Origin: a virus
IMG/VR virus record: IMGVR_UViG_3300022198_001588
Span: 1-26,017 of that record
DNA length: 26,017 bases
Strand: one strand, 5' to 3'
Of the stretch, positions 6,596 to 11,623 are shown in pieces. Position numbers and translations under genes: made by a program. The notes beneath the pieces were generated by a model that was given only the letters and a program-made list of their open reading frames with translations, did no database searches and had not been told where the DNA came from. Each line of letters begins with the position of its first letter. Positions within the stretch are counted from its first letter, which is position 1.

Positions 6596-6625
6596 CCTCT
6601 TGATACCTCCTGAGACCTCTTGGTA
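6596..6625. repeat. three tandem decamer repeats
   Basis: CCTCTTGATA, CCTCCTGAGA and CCTCTTGGTA follow one another with a 10-base period, about one helical turn. They lie 43 bases upstream of the -35 box at 6668, where an activator or repressor array could sit. Confidence 0.6.
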
Positions 6626-6667
6626 CGAACTGGGACAATGGAGCGAAAAAATGTTTTTTGGAAAGGG

Positions 6668-6696
6668 TTGACACCCCATTTTATGTCAGCTACAAA
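6668..6696 (+). promoter_or_regulatory. sigma70-type promoter for the HTH gene
   Basis: TTGACA (6668-6673), a 17-base spacer and TACAAA (6691-6696) give a full -35 and a 4-of-6 -10. The -35 is bracketed by GGGT/ACCC (6665-6676) and TGACA/TGTCA inverted repeats (6669-6688), possible operator halves. The preceding AAAAAATGTTTTTT (6646-6659) is a flexible A/T block. Confidence 0.6.
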
Positions 6697-6770
6697 CCCG
6701 AGTGCTGAACACAAAACAGCAACAATGACAAGTACTTTTGTCAACACAGAGACCAGTAATTTCTAATCTG

Positions 6771-6790
6771 AAGGAGACCAGCAATGGCTA
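6771..6790 (+). promoter_or_regulatory. ribosome-site cassette AAGGAGACCAGCAATGGC
   Basis: This 18-base leader precedes the HTH gene and is repeated exactly before the gene at 8562 (8549-8566) and with two changes before the gene at 16769 (16756-16773). The shared block includes the Shine-Dalgarno AAGGAG, the spacer and the first codons. Confidence 0.65.
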
Positions 6791-7308
6791 CTAAAGCAAA
6801 GCGTAAGACCAAGGTGTTTCTGACACCGAAACAAAAGAGTGAAGTAATCCGCCTGAAGGGCGCAGGCACGCCGATCGACGAATTGGCCGCTGTCTACAAT
6901 GTCCACCCGAACACGATCAAGTCGATCTGTAAGGGCGGCAAGACCCGCAAGCCGCGCGTGCTTGTGACCTCAGCGATGGCGGACGAAATACTTGAGCTGC
7001 GTGCAGCAGGCATGACCTTCGACAAGATCGCAAGCATGATGAACATCGGCCATGCAACCGTGTCGCGTCACCTCAAGAAGCTAGGCGATCCGCTCAAGGC
7101 CAAGTATCTGGAAAACAAACCACTGCCTTCCGCTAAGCCAGAGGGTACGCATCACCCAGCCGGCATGATCTACACCGACGAGGGTCCAGAACTTCCTCCA
7201 GTCAGCAAGAGGGGCGACGACTTCATGGATGGCATCAAGCTGACCTTGGGTATCGCCGCAGTCCTCGGCCTATTCATCTTGGCGCTCGGCCAAGCGGGGG
7301 TGCTGTGA
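6784..7308 (+). CDS. double HTH DNA-binding protein with C-terminal membrane segment
   Basis: A 174-residue protein with two successive helix-turn-helix units: residues about 13-49 (TPKQKSEVIRLKGAGTPIDE, then LAAVYNVHPNTIKSI) and about 62-100 (DEILELRAAGMTFDKIASMM, then NIGHATVSRHLKKLG), both like Hin/transposase-type HTH domains. A Pro-rich linker (residues 110-145) leads to a hydrophobic C-terminal stretch (about 152-174, LTLGIAAVLGLFILALG) that looks like a transmembrane anchor. It has its own promoter and upstream repeats and the AAGGAG leader cassette. It is the best regulator candidate in the window and could bind the nearby repeats. The membrane tail is unusual for such a protein. Confidence 0.8.
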   Translation: MATKAKRKTKVFLTPKQKSEVIRLKGAGTPIDELAAVYNVHPNTIKSICKGGKTRKPRVLVTSAMADEILELRAAGMTFDKIASMMNIGHATVSRHLKKLGDPLKAKYLENKPLPSAKPEGTHHPAGMIYTDEGPELPPVSKRGDDFMDGIKLTLGIAAVLGLFILALGQAGVL

Positions 7309-7421
7309 TGGAGCGGGTTGCATTTCTATTCTTGTTGATAGGCATCATCGCCCTGTTCGGCACGCTGATATTTGCCGTGGGTGATTTAGTTCAGCTAGGG
7401 CTAAGTCTAAGGGGGCAGTGA
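7308..7421 (+). CDS. 37-residue membrane protein
   Basis: The ATG overlaps the stop of the HTH gene (TGATG) and the stop overlaps the next ATG in the same way. The protein (MERVAFLFLLIGIIALFGTL followed by IFAVGDLVQL) is one long hydrophobic helix with a short basic tail (SLRGQ). It directly follows a protein that ends in a membrane segment, so the two may associate in the inner membrane. It is too short for a typical holin. Real translation is likely from the overlaps; the role is unknown. Confidence 0.6.
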   Translation: MERVAFLFLLIGIIALFGTLIFAVGDLVQLGLSLRGQ

Positions 7422-7954
7422 TGGCAGACCGCACTTGCCCTGAGTGCGGCGAGACTAAACCGGTCGAGCAATTCTGGGGAGTCAACCGGCGGCGGGAGGA
7501 AGTATGTACACCTTGCCGTCGCCGGACTGCTCGGAAAGCCCGCTACCTACGCAACAAGTCAAAGAAAAGACGAGATGAGTTTCGCCGCCTGACTGAGATG
7601 GCGATGAAGGCGAACATCTCCCTGATGGACAAGTCGCAGGTTGGTGAGGCGATTGCAGAAATCAACGTAGTCCTCGCACGCATCGAGTACAAGCTGAAGA
7701 AGTATGCGGAAAAAGTGGCGTTTGGTATGGCAAGTAAGCGCACCGAACACGCCATCACGCACCAGACTCAACGGCTTAACTACTACGAGGAAATTAAGGA
7801 ACTGCTAATGGAGGCAGCGGGTAAAGGATTTGACCGCCCGTTGGAGTATTATCTGTCGAACACCTACCTATTACACAAGCATGGCTTCCCGTGCGTGGTG
7901 GTGGATGCCGACCCAAGACTCGAAATGGAGACCGAACATGGCGACAACGACTGA
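7421..7954 (+). CDS. zinc-ribbon phage protein
   Basis: A 177-residue protein with an N-terminal four-Cys zinc ribbon (C6, C9, C29, C32; CPEC...CTPC), followed by a very basic stretch (RRRTARKARYLRNKSKKRRD) and a long helical region, residues 55-130. The C-terminal part is less charged. The start is the ATG at 7421 that overlaps the previous stop. The basic region after a zinc ribbon suggests nucleic-acid binding. Such ribbons also occur in HNH and transcription proteins, but no nuclease motif is present. Function unknown. Confidence 0.75.
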   Translation: MADRTCPECGETKPVEQFWGVNRRREEVCTPCRRRTARKARYLRNKSKKRRDEFRRLTEMAMKANISLMDKSQVGEAIAEINVVLARIEYKLKKYAEKVAFGMASKRTEHAITHQTQRLNYYEEIKELLMEAAGKGFDRPLEYYLSNTYLLHKHGFPCVVVDADPRLEMETEHGDND

Positions 7955-8123
7955 AGAAACCGTGGTAATCACGAACGCTAAGACTGGCGCAACGTATGCA
8001 AACGATGTAGAGGCTGCATCGGATGTAGCTGATCCGACAACTGAAACCAGCGCAGATGACATCAAGCGCGATGTGGTGCTGAGCGTATTGAAGGGTGTAA
8101 GCAGCACAGGCGCTGCTGGCTAA
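7938..8123 (+). CDS. small Thr/Ala-rich acidic protein
   Basis: A 61-residue protein, not recognised. The start at 7938 is chosen because GGAG lies about 9 bases upstream and the ORF overlaps the preceding gene end by 17 bases. Composition is rich in Thr, Ala, Asp and Glu (MATTTEETVVI, ...ADPTTETSADDI), suggesting disorder, with a short C-terminal helix (KRDVVLSVLKGV). It could be a short-lived regulatory peptide. No family match. Confidence 0.65.
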   Translation: MATTTEETVVITNAKTGATYANDVEAASDVADPTTETSADDIKRDVVLSVLKGVSSTGAAG

Positions 8124-8130
8124 AGAAAAT

Positions 8131-8202
8131 CCCCAGTAGTCGGGGACCCACCGGAACCTGAGAACTCCTCGGTGGGGGTTAAGGACGGCACGCTGGCTGC
8201 CG
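8131..8202 (+). other. cluster of three RNA hairpins
   Basis: After the 61-residue gene there are three stems: CCCC/GGGG (8131-8145), CCCACCG/CGGTGGG (8147-8176) and CGGCA/TGCCG (8186-8202). None is followed by a T tract. This part of the 139-base gap contains no gene. It may be a structured leader, processing site or small RNA. Confidence 0.5.
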
Positions 8203-8229
8203 AGACTACGGCCAGTACTAATAACTACA

Positions 8230-8245
8230 CGTCCTAATTAGGACG
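8230..8245. repeat. palindrome copy 6 (16 bp)
   Basis: CGTCCTAATTAGGACG is perfect over 16 bp and ends 17 bases before the ATG at 8263. It follows the hairpin cluster. Confidence 0.85.
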
Positions 8246-8262
8246 ACAACTCAGAGACAACA

Positions 8263-8496
8263 ATGGAAGAAGAACGTAAGGCCCGGCTCAAAGAGATCCG
8301 CGATGCTGTGCGGGATAGTACCCGCAATATACACAACCTCCCGCAACGTATTGTTTGGAACCGCGTAATGAATCGCGGTTGGAAGTTAGACGACGCGTTG
8401 AACACACCCCAGATGAACAGAAGCCAAGCCGGACACAAGGCGGCGAAGAATCCGAACTGGCGCAACTTCACAATAAAAACGCCAGTAACCGAATAA
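8263..8496 (+). CDS. small DNA-binding-like protein
   Basis: A 77-residue basic protein. The segment WNRVMNRGWKLDDALNTP matches the RGWsl..AL.TP motif found in DNA-binding helices of phage homing endonucleases and intron-associated proteins (NUMOD-like). The N-terminus is a charged helix (EEERKARLKEIRDAVRD) and the C-terminus ends NFTIKTPVTE. There is no nuclease domain. It lies between palindrome copy 6 and the RAMP-like gene and has a weak AGAGA ribosome site. It could be a stand-alone DNA-binding module left from a homing endonuclease. Confidence 0.65.
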   Translation: MEEERKARLKEIRDAVRDSTRNIHNLPQRIVWNRVMNRGWKLDDALNTPQMNRSQAGHKAAKNPNWRNFTIKTPVTE

Positions 8497-8507
8497 CGAT
8501 ATAGCCC

Positions 8508-8520
8508 TGAGCAAGGCTCA
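8508..8520 (+). other. small intergenic hairpin
   Basis: TGAGC-AAG-GCTCA forms a 5-bp stem with a 3-base loop in the 65-base gap before the gene at 8562. It is too weak to call a terminator. Confidence 0.35.
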
Positions 8521-8561
8521 AAACCGCTCATCCACTTCAACATTTGGTAAGGAGACCAGCA

Positions 8562-9170
8562 ATGGCAAACTTAAAAGAGATGAACCTCAAGCGTATGACT
8601 TTCACCGTGGAGAGCACCTCCCCGCTGATCCAACACAAGTGGTCAGAGAAAGCCAAGAAGCAACTACGCGATAAAGGTCAGAAGACTGCAACGACGAAGA
8701 ATCGCGAAGCGCGTAACCCTGAAAAGGAAGCGCACGACGCGACTCACTTCACTGCGGATGGCAAGTACGGCATCCCGCTGATGGCGTTCAAGGCGTCAAT
8801 GATTGGCGCTGCGCACAAGGACATCGGCTTGGAAAAGACGCTGCTGCGTAAGTCTGTGTTCTTTGAGTGCAACGACCCTGAGATGATCGTCGAGATCGAA
8901 ACCCCTGAACCGGTGATTCGCGAAGACATGGTGCGTGTCGGCGCAGGCTCAGCGGATATTCGCTACCGTCCTGAGTTCCGTAAATGGAAAGCGAAGATTT
9001 CGTGCGTGTTCGACAACGACCTGATCGCTGCGGAAGACATCTTGAATCTGGCAAACCGTGCTGGCTTCGGTGTTGGTCTGCTGGAATGGCGCCCAGAGAA
9101 GGGTGGTGACTATGGCCGTTATCAAGTAAGCGCCGATTCTGGCGTTGTTTTGGAGGATGCACATGGCTAG
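8562..9170 (+). CDS. RAMP/Cas7-like phage protein of unknown function
   Basis: A 202-residue protein; the start at 8562 follows the shared AAGGAGACCAGCA leader. The N-terminus has a strand ending in ESTSPLIQHKW, like the 'gtsPLlhg' pattern of RAMP/Cas7 folds. The C-terminus carries a Gly-rich loop (AGFGVGLLEWRPEKGGDYGR, then YQV) like the RAMP G-loop. The middle contains helices and a GIPLMAFKASMIGAA segment. Similar phage proteins exist without annotation. There are no CRISPR repeats or effector genes here, so a CRISPR role is not implied. The similarity is by pattern only; an RNA- or DNA-binding role is the best guess. Confidence 0.7.
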   Translation: MANLKEMNLKRMTFTVESTSPLIQHKWSEKAKKQLRDKGQKTATTKNREARNPEKEAHDATHFTADGKYGIPLMAFKASMIGAAHKDIGLEKTLLRKSVFFECNDPEMIVEIETPEPVIREDMVRVGAGSADIRYRPEFRKWKAKISCVFDNDLIAAEDILNLANRAGFGVGLLEWRPEKGGDYGRYQVSADSGVVLEDAHG

Positions 9171-9684
9171 GCAATACACGTACCGTGAAAACTTCAGAGG
9201 CTCTGTGCCTGCACAGGCTCTCGGTGAAGTGCTAGACGAGTTGGAAGACAAGCTGGGTAAAGTCGACGCGCAAGATGTAGTTGACGCGGCTCGCCCAGAT
9301 GACTCGCCGATTCACAACCTGTGTTCGTGGGATGATGCAGCGGAAGCGGAGAAGTACCGCCAGCACGTAGCCCGTAAACATATTCGTGCAACTGTTGAGA
9401 TCACAGTCGTCAAGTCTGAACGGGCGAAGGCTCAAGAGATCGCGATAAGTGAACGTGTTCACTCAAGAGATGGTGGCTACAAACGAATCGAAGTTGTAGC
9501 TGCTGACCCGATGGACTTCAGCATTTGCATGCACGAGTTCCAGACCCGAGTCGCTTCCCTGCGTGCGTCGATGCGTAGGCTTGAAGAAGCGGCAGAGGCT
9601 CGATTGCCAGAAAACGAGAAGGGCTTGCTTGTTCTCGCTAAGGCGTTCGAGATGATGGACAACGCACTTGATATGCTCCACTAA
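9163..9684 (+). CDS. hypothetical phage protein with helical C-terminus
   Basis: A 173-residue protein, not recognised. The start at 9163 is chosen because GGAGG lies 8 bases upstream; it overlaps the end of the preceding gene by 8 bases. The N-terminal half is acidic with short helices (LGEVLDELEDKLGKV). The middle predicts beta strands (HIRATVEITVVKSER, YKRIEVVAADP). The C-terminal half is a long helix (residues about 125-170, RVASLRASMRRLEEAAEARL). It ends just before the pentamer lattice. Its role may be linked to the RAMP-like gene by coupling. Confidence 0.7.
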   Translation: MARQYTYRENFRGSVPAQALGEVLDELEDKLGKVDAQDVVDAARPDDSPIHNLCSWDDAAEAEKYRQHVARKHIRATVEITVVKSERAKAQEIAISERVHSRDGGYKRIEVVAADPMDFSICMHEFQTRVASLRASMRRLEEAAEARLPENEKGLLVLAKAFEMMDNALDMLH

Positions 9685-9690
9685 GAGCAT

Positions 9691-10124
9691 TGGTATGGTA
9701 TGGGGTGTGGCAACGTGCGGTAAGGCTTGGTGGGGTCCGGTAGGGTGGGTATTGGTTTGGCAGGTATGGCTCGGAAGGGCATGGTATGGCTCGGAAAGGT
9801 AAGGCAGGTCCGGCAAGGCGGGGTAAGGTTTGTTTCGGCAAGGTCAGGTATGGCGCGGATTGGTAAGGCAGGTGAGGTTGGGTATGGCACGTTATGGTGT
9901 GGCTGGGAAGGGTATGGAGCGGTGCGGATTGGTAAGGCAGGTTAGGTTGGGTGAGAGAGGTATGGAACCGTCTGGTGAGGTGAGGTTGGACATGGTTTGG
10001 CAGGTAAGGTTAGGCAAGGTCTGGCTGGGTGAGAACTGGTTGGGAAAGATAAGGATTGGTATGGCAGGTTTGGTGGGGTGCGAGAGGTATGTTCTGGTGA
10101 GGAACGCAGGTTATGGTTTGGCAA
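9691..10124 (+). repeat. G/T-rich lattice of degenerate NNGGY pentamers
   Basis: About 430 bases in which a GG doublet recurs every 5 bases, written as NNGGT or NNGGC, with very few C on this strand. The register holds for long runs (for example GG starts at 9724, 9729, 9734, 9739, 9744) and slips by one base at GGCAGGT or GAGAGGT sites. It is open in several frames only because NNGGY rarely forms stops, and no codon structure is visible. It separates the small-protein block from the replication genes. An RNA decoy, protein-binding lattice, R-loop or origin role are all inference. Confidence 0.85.
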
Positions 10125-10125
10125 C

Positions 10126-10137
10126 TTTAATTAGGAG
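10126..10137. repeat. half copy of the start-associated palindrome
   Basis: TTTAATTAGGAG keeps only the right arm of the palindrome, TAATTAGGA. The AGGAG it contains is the ribosome site of the gene at 10145, 7 bases downstream, as in copies 2 and 4. Confidence 0.5.
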
Positions 10138-10144
10138 CGCAAGG

Positions 10145-10315
10145 ATGAGCGATAAATGGCATGGCGGTAAGGGCAGCAAGCGCCGCCCCGAAGACCGCAA
10201 AGCGTACGAGGATAACTACGACAAAATTTTTGGAAAAAAAGATGGACAGAGTGATAAACCGCCCGAGTCTGAGCGGGTTTCGCAGACACCTACTGGCAAC
10301 GAGAGCGAGTGCTGA
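10145..10315 (+). CDS. small phage protein with HGGKGSxxRPE motif
   Basis: A 56-residue basic-to-polar protein starting MSDKWHGGKGSKRRPEDRKA, then Y. The HGGKGS..R motif and following D.RIF-like end recur in many uncharacterised phage proteins. An in-frame extension into the pentamer lattice exists but is rejected because AGGAG precedes this ATG and the upstream sequence is repeat. It overlaps the next gene by 74 bases in another frame. Role unknown. Confidence 0.75.
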   Translation: MSDKWHGGKGSKRRPEDRKAYEDNYDKIFGKKDGQSDKPPESERVSQTPTGNESEC

Positions 10316-10454
10316 GGCCAGAGACAAAAACAAGAAGCGCAGAGTCAACTACGAAGCTGAATCGACAAAGCTGAAGACGCTGATCGCACTTGAGATGTTA
10401 GACAACTATATCAACAAAACCAAAGGAACCGACGATGAGAGCAAGACCGCCTGA
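10242..10454 (+). CDS. small basic hypothetical protein
   Basis: A 70-residue protein, Arg/Lys-rich at the N-terminus (MDRVINRPSLSGFRRHLLAT) and with a helical C-terminus (LKTLIALEMLDNYINKT). I place the start at the ATG at 10242, inside the preceding gene, because the region further upstream shadows that gene; the ribosome site (GGA 9 bases upstream) is weak. The long overlap makes the start uncertain, but the part after 10315 is not otherwise used and codes well. Confidence 0.55.
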   Translation: MDRVINRPSLSGFRRHLLATRASAEARDKNKKRRVNYEAESTKLKTLIALEMLDNYINKTKGTDDESKTA

Positions 10455-10656
10455 GTTTTTACACTCCCTTTCCCTCCGCAAGCTGCGCAAAGACTTGCAG
10501 GAGGTGTGCCAACAAGCCATGCGCTTGTCCCGCACCAAAGGCCAGAACGAAATCAAGCTGAACTTCACCGGCAAGGATTACCTTGAACTACAGAAGCGGC
10601 GCGACTCGATCATCAACAAGATCAGAACCGTGTGGAACATGGAGGAAATCAAATGA
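10435..10656 (+). CDS. small basic hypothetical protein
   Basis: A 73-residue basic, helical protein (RKLRKDLQEVCQQAMRL, DYLELQKRRDSIINKI). AAGGAA lies 7 bases before the ATG, and it overlaps the previous gene by 20 bases. The helices suggest a small DNA- or RNA-binding dimer. No family match. Confidence 0.7.
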   Translation: MRARPPEFLHSLSLRKLRKDLQEVCQQAMRLSRTKGQNEIKLNFTGKDYLELQKRRDSIINKIRTVWNMEEIK

Positions 10657-10754
10657 TTAATTGGCTTGAAGCTGCGATGTATTTTGGTTTTGGTATGTTT
10701 ATTGGCTTTGCCCTCAGCATACTGGTTGATTGGTTGGAGGAAAAGAACACATGA
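10653..10754 (+). CDS. 33-residue membrane protein
   Basis: ATGA overlap with the preceding gene, GGAGGAAATCAAATG ribosome site and a second ATGA overlap with the next gene. The peptide has one hydrophobic helix (MYFGFGMFIGFALSILV) with a short acidic-basic tail (DWLEEKNT). It lies in the middle of small soluble proteins and the VRR-NUC gene. Translation is well supported; function unknown. Confidence 0.65.
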   Translation: MINWLEAAMYFGFGMFIGFALSILVDWLEEKNT

Positions 10755-10930
10755 ACCACGACAACCTCACCGTGCTGAAGAAGGCACGCTGCCTTGCGAA
10801 GAAGGCGTTGGAGTTATCCGAACGCAAAAACTTCGATGGGGTTGAATGCCACTACGCGCTAGATGACATGGCGCAGGAAGCCCGCTACATCCTGTGGGAA
10901 ACACAAGAACTGGAGGCGAAGGATGGCTGA
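10751..10930 (+). CDS. small helical hypothetical protein
   Basis: A 59-residue protein beginning MNHDNLTVLKKARCLAKKAL, with two helices separated by ERKNFDGVECHYAL. It starts in an ATGA overlap after TTGGAGG and overlaps the VRR-NUC gene by 8 bases. Layout suggests a partner or regulator of that nuclease, but no motif supports this. Confidence 0.7.
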   Translation: MNHDNLTVLKKARCLAKKALELSERKNFDGVECHYALDDMAQEARYILWETQELEAKDG

Positions 10931-11231
10931 TACACCGGAGAAAAAAGTCAAACGTAAGATCGTTGACATCTTGAAGCAATACGGAATGTATTACTTCTAT
11001 CCGGTAACTGGCGGCTACGGTGCTTCGGGTGTGCCGGACATCGTAGCCTGCTACAACGGGCGGTTCATCGGCATTGAAGTCAAAGCCGATATGAAGAAGA
11101 ACAAGCCCACCGCACTACAACAAAAAAACCTGCGTGAAATTGACGAGCATGGTGGAGTCGCGCTTGTCATTGACGCTAACAACTTAGACCACTTGGTCGA
11201 CACTTTGGAGACGTTACGATGCGTAAATTAA
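10923..11231 (+). CDS. VRR-NUC domain nuclease
   Basis: A 102-residue protein consisting only of a VRR-NUC domain (PF08774 type). The catalytic set is PD39 in GASGVPDIV, E52 and K54 in FIGIEVK. Stand-alone phage and bacterial VRR-NUC proteins have been shown to resolve Holliday junctions or cut branched DNA. The start at 10923 follows GGAGGCGAAGG; an earlier in-frame start is rejected because it lies inside the neighbour. It comes just before the polymerase block, so a role in repairing or resolving replication intermediates is likely. Confidence 0.9.
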   Translation: MADTPEKKVKRKIVDILKQYGMYYFYPVTGGYGASGVPDIVACYNGRFIGIEVKADMKKNKPTALQQKNLREIDEHGGVALVIDANNLDHLVDTLETLRCVN

Positions 11232-11356
11232 TTGTGATCGCGATGATGGTACTGGTGCTCATGCTAGGCCACGTGTTGAACGAACAACGGCTGGTGGCTG
11301 AAGCCATGCAGGCTGAAATTATTTCCTTGCAGCGAGCAATCGACGCCGCAAAATGA
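11219..11356 (+). CDS. 45-residue single-pass membrane protein
   Basis: The start overlaps the nuclease gene by 13 bases. One hydrophobic segment (LIVIAMMVLVLMLGHVL) is followed by a charged helix (NEQRLVAEAMQAEIISLQRA) that looks like a short coiled coil, reminiscent of an inner-membrane spanin or anchored regulator. No lysis genes are nearby, so a spanin role is unlikely. Function unknown. Confidence 0.6.
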   Translation: MRKLIVIAMMVLVLMLGHVLNEQRLVAEAMQAEIISLQRAIDAAK

Positions 11357-11529
11357 ATCAGATAATCGCGTGCTCAACGTGCAGATACTACAACCCAGAG
11401 CGTGAAGACCGCTGCACGTTTAACAGCGTGCCGGACGACTCGCCGTTGAAGAACCCTGACAACTGGCGCTACAAAAACTACGCGAAGAACAACAGAGAAG
11501 TTTGCGGCGCATACATTCCTACCACGTAG
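11353..11529 (+). CDS. 58-residue four-Cys protein
   Basis: Starts in an ATGA overlap with the preceding gene. Cysteines C7, C10, C21 and C51 (CSTC...C...C) could bind zinc. The rest is polar (NPDNWRYKNYAKNNREVCGA). Small phage proteins of this kind are common and uncharacterised. The stop ends the small-gene row before the polymerase promoter region. Confidence 0.65.
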   Translation: MNQIIACSTCRYYNPEREDRCTFNSVPDDSPLKNPDNWRYKNYAKNNREVCGAYIPTT

Positions 11530-11532
11530 GGG

Positions 11533-11561
11533 TTGCAATTCACTTTTCTGTCGGCTAGAAA
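11533..11561 (+). promoter_or_regulatory. candidate promoter for the polymerase gene
   Basis: TTGCAA (11533-11538), 17 bases and TAGAAA (11556-11561) match 4 of 6 at each hexamer with ideal spacing. A GGCT-AGAA-AGCC hairpin (11553-11564) overlaps the -10. The 94-base gap around it has no gene. This is weaker than the promoter at 2895. Confidence 0.35.
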
Positions 11562-11623
11562 GCCACCCCTGCCTCGTGCAGACACACCTCGATAAACATG
11601 CTGACTAAATGAGGAGCAGCAAC

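Noticed and set aside
9691-10124. Diversity-generating retroelement template or CRISPR array
   Set aside because: There is no reverse transcriptase, no paired variable repeat and no constant-length repeat with unique spacers.
9727-10140. Open frames through the pentamer tract, including an in-frame extension of the 56-residue gene at 10145 and leftward Pro-rich frames
   Set aside because: The frames are open only because the NNGGY units rarely make stops. The translations are period-5 low complexity in every frame, and a good AGGAG precedes the ATG at 10145.
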